From Dictyobacter aurantiacus (lineage in GTDB: Bacteria > Chloroflexota > Ktedonobacteria > Ktedonobacterales > Ktedonobacteraceae), in contig NZ_BIFQ01000001.1 in assembly GCF_003967515.1 (NCBI RefSeq), forward strand, positions 3,286,001 through 3,350,000: DNA of 64,000 nt, written 5' to 3'. Positions 1-7,563 of the stretch are shown here, piece by piece; the stretch's first letter is position 1, and every line of letters begins with the position of its first letter. The translations under genes and the position numbers were made by a program. A model generated the notes under the pieces. It made no database searches, had not been told where the DNA came from, and saw nothing but the letters and a program-made list of their open reading frames with translations.

Positions 1-32
1 GAATCCTGGCAATTAACGTAATACAACGTCAA

Positions 33-78
33 TAAAAGGCACATCCATAGAAAGCGTCTATGGATGTGCCTTTTATTT
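33..78 (+). terminator. Rho-independent terminator, probably of an upstream gene
   Basis: An 18-bp inverted repeat (33-50 and 58-75, loop about 7 nt) is followed by a T-rich run, with A-rich sequence on the other side. It can act in both directions. The gene it ends lies outside the window. Confidence 0.75.
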
Positions 79-155
79 TGCTCAGTTTTACCCCAATCGG
101 AGGCGTGCGTCGACCGCCTGGCGAAGCCATATAGGGGATCGGGTCCATTTATCAT

Positions 156-196
156 GGAGGGTCATTGGGTGCGCAGGGCGCGTCCAATGACCCTCC
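156..196. repeat. Intergenic hairpin, 13-bp arms
   Basis: Arms 156-168 and 184-196 are perfectly complementary around a GC-rich loop. GC-rich sequence without coding signs flanks it (100-240). It resembles the other palindromic intergenic elements of this window, but no T-tract marks it as a simple terminator. Confidence 0.6.
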
Positions 197-294
197 AAAC
201 ACTCGGCAGCCGCCTATGCGGGGGCGTTTTGCCCCCTATGATGACGAATTACGAGCTGCACAGCATGGGAATTTGCTAATTTAAAATAAGTGAC

Positions 295-323
295 TTGACA
301 AAGGAAAGTATCTGTGGTATGTT
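295..323 (+). promoter_or_regulatory. Sigma-70-type promoter of the YceI-like gene
   Basis: A consensus -35 box TTGACA (295-300) and a -10 box TATGTT (318-323) are separated by exactly 17 bp. Transcription would start near 330, just before a palindromic operator and about 55 bp upstream of the start codon at 385. Confidence 0.75.
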
Positions 324-332
324 ATGGCTAAC

Positions 333-350
333 ATTAGTTAAGTAACTAAT
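333..350. promoter_or_regulatory. Palindromic operator overlapping the YceI transcription start
   Basis: ATTAGTTA-AG-TAACTAAT is a perfect 8-bp inverted repeat located 9 bp after the -10 box, where a bound dimer would block initiation. The size and symmetry suit a MarR- or TetR-family repressor. No such regulator is encoded nearby, so the regulator is unknown. Confidence 0.55.
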
Positions 351-384
351 ATTTAAATAGTTTGCTATCTGGAGGATTACTCTT

Positions 385-909
385 ATGGCTTGGACCATTG
401 ATGCAGCACATTCACATATCGGTTTTTCTGTACGCCACATGGTGGTGAGCACTGTTCGCGGACAGTTCAATGCTGTACGCGGCACACTAGAATTGAACGA
501 AGCCAATCCTTCCGCTTCCTGGGTTGAGGCTGAGGTTGATACCGCCAGCATTGACACCCATGATGCCAACCGCGATGCGCACCTGCGTTCGGCTGAATTC
601 TTTGATGCGGAGAAGTTCCCAAAAATTACCTTTAAGAGCACCAAAGTTGAAGGCGACTCTGGCGACTTCAAAGTTACTGGCGACCTGACCATCCATGGTG
701 TTACGAAGCCCGTTACTTTCGAGGTTGAGTATTCTGGCTTTGTTAAAGATCCCTATGGTCTCAACCGCGCTGGCTTATCCGCGCAGACCAAGATCAATCG
801 CAAAGACTTCGGCCTGGGCTGGAATCCTTTGCTGGAGACCGGCGGTGCCGTTGTGAGTGATGAGGTGAAATTGAACCTGGAGTTCGAGGCCACTCAGCAG
901 CCTGCGTAA
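385..909 (+). CDS. YceI family lipid-binding-like protein
   Basis: The 174-aa protein matches the YceI family, beta-barrel proteins of lipocalin-like fold that bind polyisoprenoid-type lipids. Visible signatures are the N-terminal WTIDAAHSHIGFSVRHM, a central DAHLRSAEFFDAEKFP block and the ITFKST strand, followed by LTIHGVTKPVTFEVEY. There is no signal peptide, so this version is probably cytoplasmic, unlike the periplasmic E. coli protein. A GGAGG ribosome site precedes the ATG. The gene is monocistronic: it has its own promoter (295-323), operator (333-350) and terminator (941-980). The true ligand cannot be read from the sequence. Confidence 0.92.
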   Translation: MAWTIDAAHSHIGFSVRHMVVSTVRGQFNAVRGTLELNEANPSASWVEAEVDTASIDTHDANRDAHLRSAEFFDAEKFPKITFKSTKVEGDSGDFKVTGDLTIHGVTKPVTFEVEYSGFVKDPYGLNRAGLSAQTKINRKDFGLGWNPLLETGGAVVSDEVKLNLEFEATQQPA

Positions 910-940
910 TCCACTTTCCTTTTTTACATACACGAACAGA

Positions 941-980
941 GCAAGTAATTGGTAGATTCTTACCGATTACTTGCTTTTTT
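941..980 (+). terminator. Terminator after the YceI-like gene
   Basis: A 14-bp stem with one mismatch (941-954 with 961-974) is followed by six T residues. It ends the monocistronic transcript. Confidence 0.85.
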
Positions 981-1174
981 GTTTGCCAGGCTTGTTCGGG
1001 CTCCACGGTGGTCTCTCTTGATCGGTAACACCCTATGAAGGTTTTTTGCTTCTTATTTGTTTAGAAGAAAGTAGTGAGTCGTCGCATACTTTCTATGGCA
1101 TACAATAAGTGTGGGTAAAAAATAGTGATAATGATGTAGTGCTTATACAGTAAATGAAGGAGTGTAGACAAGCG

Positions 1175-2155
1175 ATGAGAGCTGTTGTGATTACGAGGCC
1201 AGGTGGTTCTGAAGTACTAGAGATACAGGATCGAGAGACGCCGGAGCCGGTAGGAGATTGGGTGCGTGTGCGCGTGCGCGCCGCAGGCCTGAACCGGGCC
1301 GATCTAGCGCAGCGAGCGGGATTTTATCCCGCCCCTCCTGGCTCTCCCTCGGATATTCCGGGTATGGAGTTCGCCGGCGAGGTGGATGCGATTGGACCGC
1401 TGGTGCAGCGCTGGAAGCCGGGACAGCGTGTCATGGGTATCGTTGGTGGTGGTGGGCAGGCCGAGTATCTGCTGGTACACGAGGGCATGCTGGTGGAGAT
1501 TCCCGAGAACCTGGATTTCGTTCAGGCAGCGGCGGTGCCCGAGGTATTTATGACGGCGCACGACGCGCTCTTTACCCAGGCCGGTCTGCAAATGGGCGAG
1601 CGCTTGCTGGTACACGCCGTTGGTAGCGGCGTGGGGACTGCGGCGGTCCAGCTGGCCCATGCTGTTGGGGCCACAGTGTATGGCACCTCACGTACCGCCA
1701 GCAAGCTGGAACGAGCCAAGAACCTGGGGTTAGAGGTGGGCCTGGCCGATCCCAATTTCGCGGCTGAGATCAAGCAATTGACCAGGGGCGAAGGGGTCCA
1801 CGTGGTGCTCGATTTTATCGGTGGGGCGTATATGGAGCAGAATTTAGCAGCTCTGGCCTCCTGGGGACGGCTGGTCTTTCTGGCTACTCTGGGTGGGTCG
1901 CACGCGGATGTCAACCTGGGGACCGTGATGGCTAAGCGCATCCAGATTCGCGGCTGCACCCTGCGCTCGCGTACACTGGAGGAGAAGCTGGCGGTGACGC
2001 GCCTTTTCGCCACCCAGGTGGTGCCGCTGCTGGCCAGCGCCAGAGTAAGGCCGATCGTTGAAGAAGTGTTCCCTCTACACGAGATCGCCAAAGCCCATGA
2101 TGTCATGGCTGATAACCGTAACTTCGGAAAACTGGTGCTCAAGATCGACGATTAA
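1175..2155 (+). CDS. Zinc-independent NAD(P)H:quinone oxidoreductase (MDR superfamily)
   Basis: The 326-aa protein belongs to the medium-chain dehydrogenase/reductase superfamily, quinone oxidoreductase type (Qor / PIG3-like), which reduces quinones with NAD(P)H. Visible features are the GroES-like N-terminal half (RAAGLNRADLAQRAGFYP, PGMEFAGEV), the coenzyme-binding fold with the VHAVGSGVGTAAVQLAHA glycine motif around residue 150, and VVLDFIGG. The structural and catalytic zinc cysteines of alcohol dehydrogenases are absent. The start MRAVVITRPGG fits the family and has an AAGGAG site 12 nt upstream; an in-frame ATG at 1154 is less likely. A hairpin follows at 2165-2199. Confidence 0.9.
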   Translation: MRAVVITRPGGSEVLEIQDRETPEPVGDWVRVRVRAAGLNRADLAQRAGFYPAPPGSPSDIPGMEFAGEVDAIGPLVQRWKPGQRVMGIVGGGGQAEYLLVHEGMLVEIPENLDFVQAAAVPEVFMTAHDALFTQAGLQMGERLLVHAVGSGVGTAAVQLAHAVGATVYGTSRTASKLERAKNLGLEVGLADPNFAAEIKQLTRGEGVHVVLDFIGGAYMEQNLAALASWGRLVFLATLGGSHADVNLGTVMAKRIQIRGCTLRSRTLEEKLAVTRLFATQVVPLLASARVRPIVEEVFPLHEIAKAHDVMADNRNFGKLVLKIDD

Positions 2156-2164
2156 GCTGTTCGG

Positions 2165-2207
2165 TGGTCTCATCAATCCTTCATGGTTTGATGAGACCAT
2201 CTTTCTC
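2165..2207 (+). terminator. Terminator after the quinone oxidoreductase
   Basis: A 12-bp perfect stem (2165-2176 with 2188-2199) is followed by a pyrimidine-rich, T-containing tail. The tail is weaker than a pure T run. Confidence 0.6.
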
Positions 2208-2266
2208 TCTGCTGGTAGATGGCGCGGGATAGATAGCGAAAAGGTTCGCAAATAGTGTGGTATTTT

Positions 2267-2809
2267 TTATACATTTGACCGCTTAAATGCAGATTGGCGA
2301 GATGGGGTATTCTTCTTCACCGCTGACTGCATCTGCAACTCGTATGCCGGTCGGTGCATCAACGCATCTGTGATAGTGCGCACAATTAAATTATTGCGTT
2401 CATTTCCTTCGGGCAGGGATGTCGATATCACGCGAATAATTTCATAGACGTTCAATTCATTGGCTTCGCGGCGCAGCTCTTTCGCGTAATAATCGGCGCG
2501 CTTATTAGCGCTACGGGCCTGGCTGATGATCAACTGCTGGGTGACACCGGTCACAACATTGGCAATAGTCAGTGCCCATTTGGCGCTATTGTTAACAAAC
2601 ATGGCATTGGTAAAAAGGAGAAAGAGCAAGATAGTGCCTAAAATGAAGATCGTTCCAATGATAGCGATAATCAGGCTGGTAAAGAACCAGCATTGGGCTT
2701 CAAAGCGGCTTTGCAGGTACATTTGCTCAAGAGCCATACCCTCATCAGGGAGGTATGACTCTTTGCTCGAGCGCCTGGACGCCGCTCCTGCGGTGCTTCT
2801 CTTTTCCAT
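2267..2809 (-). CDS. Two-helix membrane protein, possibly TRADD-N-associated 2TM type
   Basis: The 180-aa protein has a short polar N-terminus, two adjacent hydrophobic helices (about residues 42-66 and 78-94), then an amphipathic stretch with ANKRADYYAKELRRE and a polar tail. The layout and the R-A-D-x-Y motif after the second helix resemble the 2TM domain found in cyanobacterial and Chloroflexota proteins associated with TRADD-N effector systems. That assignment is from memory and is tentative. The next gene encodes a paralogue with the same layout. The start has a GGAGG-containing leader. Function is unknown; a role in a membrane-linked defence or signalling system is inference. Confidence 0.6.
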   Translation of the reverse strand: MEKRSTAGAASRRSSKESYLPDEGMALEQMYLQSRFEAQCWFFTSLIIAIIGTIFILGTILLFLLFTNAMFVNNSAKWALTIANVVTGVTQQLIISQARSANKRADYYAKELRREANELNVYEIIRVISTSLPEGNERNNLIVRTITDALMHRPAYELQMQSAVKKNTPSRQSAFKRSNV

Positions 2810-2875
2810 TATGCTCCCATACCCCTCCTAGCCCATCCTGGACATTGTTCAGATCCTTTCCCATCATCTGGTTGC

Positions 2876-3622
2876 TCATTTGTCTGCTAATGATTCGTTT
2901 TGATCATATTCGGGCTCGATATCTATCTGCTGGTCGGAGAGGCCTAAGGATGTTGAAACCAGGGTCTTTTGCAGCAGATGTTTATGCTGGTCATCAATGT
3001 CAAGCTGTGTAATAAAGCCTGTGATGGTGGCAAAACTACGTACTTCATTCAGGTTGCAGAGGTAGAGATCGGCCCGCTCATGCGCCTGTCGTGTCTGGTA
3101 AAAGACCCAGGCTGTGACACAGGCGTTGATCACATTGATAATGATAATAAAGCTGGTAATCGGAAAAAGTTGTGTTTTGAGCTGTAATGAATACAGCAGA
3201 ATGGGTAGAAAGATCGAGAGAGCAATAATCATAGCCGCGGTGATCGCGGTAATCAGGCTGCGGTTAAACCAGTTCTGCGCCTCCTGATGATTCTCTTCAT
3301 AGAGTCGTTCGAGCAACCCGAGCTTGCGCTGCGTTGCGTCTACGATGCGCTGATATGCTTTCTCCTGGGGCACACGTACCACTCGTCGCTGACAGTGCGC
3401 TGCTATGCTATCCTTACCATCTTGTTCCAGGGCTTTGACAATAACTGTTCCTTTATCATCTACCTCAATATTCATGCTCAGCGGCGTCAATAGTTCATCA
3501 TCAATAACGGCATTACGAGCGATGTCGTTTAGAATAGCTTGTCTGACAATAACAGGTTTATCGGCTGAAATGGTAGCTGATCCCATCGATGACTGGGTGG
3601 TGCGATATGAGCGGCCGGTCAT
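2876..3622 (-). CDS. Paralogous two-helix membrane protein with N-terminal polar domain
   Basis: The 248-aa protein has an N-terminal polar domain of about 110 residues, then a helix-rich segment (ENHQEAQNWFNRSL), two transmembrane helices (about residues 117-140 and 150-168) and the motif QAHERADLYLCNL. This parallels ANKRADYYAKEL in the downstream gene. The two genes lie head to tail, 66 bp apart, and may be cotranscribed. An AAAGGAG site precedes the ATG. The C-terminal tail is acidic. No enzymatic domain is recognisable. The likely common family is the one suggested for 2267-2809, with the same uncertainty. Confidence 0.6.
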   Translation of the reverse strand: MTGRSYRTTQSSMGSATISADKPVIVRQAILNDIARNAVIDDELLTPLSMNIEVDDKGTVIVKALEQDGKDSIAAHCQRRVVRVPQEKAYQRIVDATQRKLGLLERLYEENHQEAQNWFNRSLITAITAAMIIALSIFLPILLYSLQLKTQLFPITSFIIIINVINACVTAWVFYQTRQAHERADLYLCNLNEVRSFATITGFITQLDIDDQHKHLLQKTLVSTSLGLSDQQIDIEPEYDQNESLADK

Positions 3623-3945
3623 ATCTTAGTCTCCTTTCTGTTTCCCCACACCGTTTCCATTGCCCTGCGTTTAACGCGCACGCCTCCCATGACCAACCCC
3701 TTCATCGCAGAGCACCCCAATGCCTTGAAAAGGACTAATTGACCTGAATATACTTTTTACTAATATTTACCAACTTATTATTGCTAGACGTTGCTATCTA
3801 TAGAATATATCATTTTTATATCATTTTAAATTCTATTTGTCAAATTTTTACATCTGCATGTATTGCTTCGGTATGGAGGAGAGAGAATGCCTTGAAACTG
3901 ACATTTAGAAGAGGTATAGAAATACAGAAATCAGGATGAGCGTGA
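3623..3945. other. AT-rich intergenic region
   Basis: No convincing gene lies here. The stretch 3735-3850 is strongly AT-rich and probably holds the promoter for the leftward gene starting at 3622, but no single pair of boxes stands out. Confidence 0.5.
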
Positions 3946-4752
3946 TCACTCGTCCTGATAAAATGCTTCGAGGGTCTGCTGATAAATCTGCTCAAGCTGC
4001 GACATGCTCTTATGCCAGTTCCCATCCAGCAGGAGCGTTGGACGTTGCAGTTGGGTCTGAGTGGAGAATAGATTTAACAGCGCTGATGGGTTATGGATGC
4101 TGAAGGCTGGCAATTTGTATTCCGCGATCTCTTTCGCGTTCTCTCGCCAGACTGTGGTGAGCATTTCAAGTATTTCGTGACTTGAAAACACGTTTTGATT
4201 GGGGAGCTGTTGTTTGAATTTATGCCACAATAAGTTGACACGTGAGGCGCTCATCAGTATATCAGTATGCAGGTGCGCACACAGCATCAGGTGGCGCCAG
4301 ATAGACTGTTTCTGCAAGGTGGCAAAGGTATGCGCATCCTGAAATATTGAGCTCTGGGGACTCTGGTAGAGCACATCTAACGTCTGCCTGGCCGCCTGGT
4401 AGCGGGCATATGAAAGTTGTAGGTTGCAGAGGGCCGAATGCAGGTAGAGCAGGTGCCTGGATAGGTCCTGAAGCACAATTTCAAAGTCTATTTCTGTGGG
4501 CGTGAGCTGTAGCCGGATAGGCTCTGTCATCGCGACATTATACATGTCTTCCTGTTGCGGTTCCCCGATTAGATTATTATAGGCCTGTACCAGTTGCGCG
4601 GCCACCACCGATTCTACAAAGAGATTAATGCCCGCCCCTATTTTGTCTGAACCCGCGTACATGCATAGCGTTCCTGCGGTCGCCAGGGTTAAAGAAGCCT
4701 CTGTGTTCGCGAGCGCACATTGCTGCACCTTTTGTTCATCCTGTATCCTCAT
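3946..4752 (-). CDS. Hypothetical protein, mostly helical
   Basis: The 268-aa protein is not recognised. Its N-terminal third has a weakly hydrophobic stretch (about residues 24-55) and the rest is rich in Leu, Gln and His with helical periodicity (LQDLSRHLLYLHSALCNLQ). There is no signal peptide and no cysteine motif. A CAGGAG site 9 nt before the ATG supports the start. The gene lies upstream of the two 2TM membrane proteins on the same strand, but a 320-bp gap separates them, so cotranscription is uncertain. Confidence 0.55.
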   Translation of the reverse strand: MRIQDEQKVQQCALANTEASLTLATAGTLCMYAGSDKIGAGINLFVESVVAAQLVQAYNNLIGEPQQEDMYNVAMTEPIRLQLTPTEIDFEIVLQDLSRHLLYLHSALCNLQLSYARYQAARQTLDVLYQSPQSSIFQDAHTFATLQKQSIWRHLMLCAHLHTDILMSASRVNLLWHKFKQQLPNQNVFSSHEILEMLTTVWRENAKEIAEYKLPAFSIHNPSALLNLFSTQTQLQRPTLLLDGNWHKSMSQLEQIYQQTLEAFYQDE

Positions 4753-5003
4753 GAACTGGACTCCTGTAGTTGTCTGCCTTAAAACGCTTTCATCCCATCA
4801 CGGGCCGAGGCGCGCAAGTACCGATGAAGGATACTCATTGCTGACGTTTATCTGTGTCGCGGTGATAAACTGGCACGATTGCGCTATCTACAGAGCAAAT
4901 AAGGCTGCTTTTTCAGGGAGAGCATAGCATGAAAGGTTGAAATGGGCGTTCCTCCAAAGGATGGAGTACGCGGGTGGATTTCGCCTTTTACCCTTACCGG
5001 ATC

Positions 5004-5762
5004 TCAGCCTGCAATCTGTTGGACACGTTCCAGAATTAAGAGCCCTGTCTCGGCTTCTTTACCAATGAGACGAGCGATGCTATCGCTGCCATTCTGCCGC
5101 ATACAGAAATCGATGTCAGCACCCAGTCCGCTGTCAATCACCTGCCGGGCTGAATGGCAATAAGTTGCCAGGCCCGGTGGTGGATACAGTTGATACAGTC
5201 CACGGGCCGCAATGACGCTTTCGTGGGCGACAATCTCCGGCTGCTGATGTTGGATCTCTTGTGCCAGGTAGCCGGCGCAGACCGTATCATCCAGCGCGAA
5301 ACGTCCGTGTTCGGCGGCACAAACGATATGCACATTGCTCTCCCGCCTGCGCGCATGGGCCAGCGCATAGGCGGTGACGGCCCGGGCATTGTAGAAGCAG
5401 CCAGCCAGGCACACACTGTGCTCGGGACAGGCGTAAAAGGCCCGCGTCCCATTGGTGGTGGTCAGGATGAGTTCCCGCCTGTTGAGATCGCTGTGTGAAA
5501 ATTGGACCGGTGAATTGCCGTAGTCAAAGCCGGGAAGCGCGCGTGCGTGTCGCTCCCCGCACAGGAGCCGTCCAGGCTTTAAGCGGGAGGCCGTTCTGGC
5601 CTGCTCAACTGTATCGGCGGCGAAGACACGTTGAGCCCCTCGATCAAATATAGCGGTCAGCGCCGTGGTCGCCCTGATTACATCGATGACAATAAAAACA
5701 TCCTCATCAGCAGGCCGTGCCGCCACAGCATCGGCCGGACTCATATGGACATATAATTCCAT
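5004..5762 (-). CDS. comB: ComB-family 2-phosphosulfolactate phosphatase
   Basis: The 252-aa protein has the ComB signatures: VIDVIRATTALTAIFDRGA near the N-terminus, GERHARALPGFDYGNSP in the middle and LILTTTNGTRAFYAC, followed by the FYNARAVTAYALAHA helix. The archaeal enzyme dephosphorylates 2-phosphosulfolactate in coenzyme M synthesis using Mg2+. Bacteria that make no coenzyme M carry homologues whose substrate is less certain, so the family is firm and the reaction here is inferred. It stands alone, with no other sulfolactate pathway gene nearby. It reads leftward and is separated from the next leftward gene by the repeat composite at 5876-6411. Confidence 0.88.
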   Translation of the reverse strand: MELYVHMSPADAVAARPADEDVFIVIDVIRATTALTAIFDRGAQRVFAADTVEQARTASRLKPGRLLCGERHARALPGFDYGNSPVQFSHSDLNRRELILTTTNGTRAFYACPEHSVCLAGCFYNARAVTAYALAHARRRESNVHIVCAAEHGRFALDDTVCAGYLAQEIQHQQPEIVAHESVIAARGLYQLYPPPGLATYCHSARQVIDSGLGADIDFCMRQNGSDSIARLIGKEAETGLLILERVQQIAG

Positions 5763-5875
5763 TTATGTATATCCTTCACTCATAACACTCTTATTATTCC
5801 TGGCAACATTGTATCATTCGGGTTTGCATACTATGTCGCGCTGCTTACTCCTGTCACTCTGGGGATACATGAGCG

Positions 5876-6411
5876 CTCTCGCACTCGCGTCCGCTGCGCG
5901 GACGCACTGGGTTTTATGTGTTGGTACAACAGGGGCGCATCCGCGCCCCTGTTGTACCAACACACTATGGACATGTTGAGCACTGTAGGTGTGAAAACGC
6001 CTGCGATTTGCATGAGCCTTCGCATCTGTGGTGCTCACATGCCAGTTATGTGTTGGTGCAGTGGCTGCGCATCCGCGCCCCTGTTGTACCAACCCACTAT
6101 GGGCATGTTGAGTATTGTAGGTGTGAAAACGCCTGCGACTTGCATGTGTTTTCGCATCTGTGGTGCTTACATGTCAGTTATATGTTGGTGTAGCGGCTGC
6201 GCACCCGCGCCCCTGTTGTACCAACCCACTATGGGCATGTTGAGTATTGTAGGTGTGAAAACGCCTGCGACTTGCATGTGTTTTCGCATCTGTGGTGCTT
6301 ACATGTCAGTTTATATGTTAGTGCGGCGGCTGCGCTGATGCGCAGCCGCCGCACTAACATATAACCCAATGCGGCCGCGTAGCGGACGCCCGTGCAGGGG
6401 CGCTTAAGGCC
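5876..6411. repeat. Composite palindrome and 132-bp tandem repeat element flanked by an inverted GC-rich motif
   Basis: Going rightward: an inverted copy of the GC-rich motif (about 5876-5910), a perfect palindrome with 22-bp arms and 4-bp loop (5917-5938, 5943-5964), then tandem units with a 132-bp period that carry hybrid hairpins near 6046-6095 and 6178-6227. A second perfect palindrome follows with 25-bp arms (6311-6335, 6340-6364), and then a direct copy of the GC-rich motif (about 6370-6405). The motif recurs near 27238, 31112, 36765 and 45329. Open frames across the array are repeat translations, not genes. Confidence 0.85.
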
Positions 6412-6437
6412 CCGGTAAGAGGAGATGGAGATACATT

Positions 6438-7556
6438 CTAGGCGATCTCTTGCCTTAAATGCTGGTCGCGTAAACTTTCAGTCTGGCCGGGCGCGGGCAG
6501 GGCCAGCTGTACCTGGTGTAGCCGGCGGTCGACGGTCATGATCAGACCGCGACCGGGAATAGCCTCGGTGGGAAATGATGCATGACCAAAGAGGTCATGG
6601 CGCTGCTGTTCATTCAAGGCGAGCCCGATCTTTGTGCTGCACGCACCCATCACTTCAGGCGCGATGTAGCGTGCGCTGGTTTCAGTTGTTGTCAGTATCA
6701 AGTAGTAGCCCTGCAGGCGCGCCTCTGCTACAGTCTGGATGAGCCTCTTCAGCTCTGAAGAGGTGGATACGCGCTCGGCAAAAGATTGATAATTGCTGAT
6801 GATTAATAGAAACTGCGGGATGGTGAGTCCCTGTGACCAGAGTTGCGTCAGGGTATGCTTATCCCAGTGCTGGTTGGAAAATTTGTCATGGCGCTGCTGA
6901 ATGTCGGCATTAATGGTTCGGATAAAGCGAGTCAGGTCTTCATCCGAGCCGCCATTGGTCCAGAGTGTCTCGCCATTAGGATGGCGGAAGTGTGGCAGAG
7001 CGCGAAATTGATCGAGCTCTCCCAGCGGATCAACAACGGCGCAGCGCAGCCGTTCTGGGAGGAAGCAGGTGGTTAGCCAGAGCAGCATAGTCTGCAGGGC
7101 CGTCGCTTTACCGCTGTGCTGTGGGCCCGCGATCAGTAAGGGACCTCCACTGCGGGCCTCGGTAGTTCCATGTAGATCTACCAGAAAGGTGTCAACCTGC
7201 TGTTCCTCGGGCTTATCGATCAGGCCGAGCGGTATCTGCATCGAGGGTTTGATGCGCTCGCGGTTGCGGTGTTCCAGCATCCCGTTCCTGGTCATGGGGA
7301 TAATAGCCTGGTATGGTTGTGAGGGTTCCGCTTCTGGATGTCTACTACCATCTTCCGCTGGTGTAAACAAGAGCAGGGGATCTGGTCGCTGGAAGGTGGG
7401 TGTGGGTAAGGGATCAGGCCAGGAATGGATACCTTCTTTCCTGGCCTGATCCTTTGGATAGGCGACGCTGATCCGTTCAATGGCCGCTTCAAATAACGTC
7501 TGTGAGCGGCTCAAACGGAGCTGTGGCGTTTTATTGACTGTTGGCGTTGGTATCAT
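6438..7556 (-). CDS. EccC/EssC-like type VII secretion ATPase, C-terminal part (single ATPase domain)
   Basis: The 372-aa protein corresponds to one FtsK/SpoIIIE-type domain of the type VII secretion motor EccC/EssC. The segment IPLGLIDKPEEQQ leads into the fold. The P-loop is altered: GPQHSGKAT has Ala where Thr/Ser normally follows the Lys. The Walker B-like strand FLLIISNYQSF lacks acidic residues. The domain is therefore probably degenerate, as the later EccC domains often are, and may bind substrate rather than hydrolyse ATP. The gene begins 7 bp after the stop of the larger EccC-like gene. No WXG100 substrate, EccB, EccD or EccE homologue is seen in the window. Confidence 0.8.
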   Translation of the reverse strand: MIPTPTVNKTPQLRLSRSQTLFEAAIERISVAYPKDQARKEGIHSWPDPLPTPTFQRPDPLLLFTPAEDGSRHPEAEPSQPYQAIIPMTRNGMLEHRNRERIKPSMQIPLGLIDKPEEQQVDTFLVDLHGTTEARSGGPLLIAGPQHSGKATALQTMLLWLTTCFLPERLRCAVVDPLGELDQFRALPHFRHPNGETLWTNGGSDEDLTRFIRTINADIQQRHDKFSNQHWDKHTLTQLWSQGLTIPQFLLIISNYQSFAERVSTSSELKRLIQTVAEARLQGYYLILTTTETSARYIAPEVMGACSTKIGLALNEQQRHDLFGHASFPTEAIPGRGLIMTVDRRLHQVQLALPAPGQTESLRDQHLRQEIA

Positions 7557-7563
7557 GGTACCT

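Noticed and set aside
5916..6338. Protein-coding gene over the repeat array
   Set aside because: The frame only translates 132-bp tandem repeats, has no RBS and gives a Cys-rich non-protein-like product.
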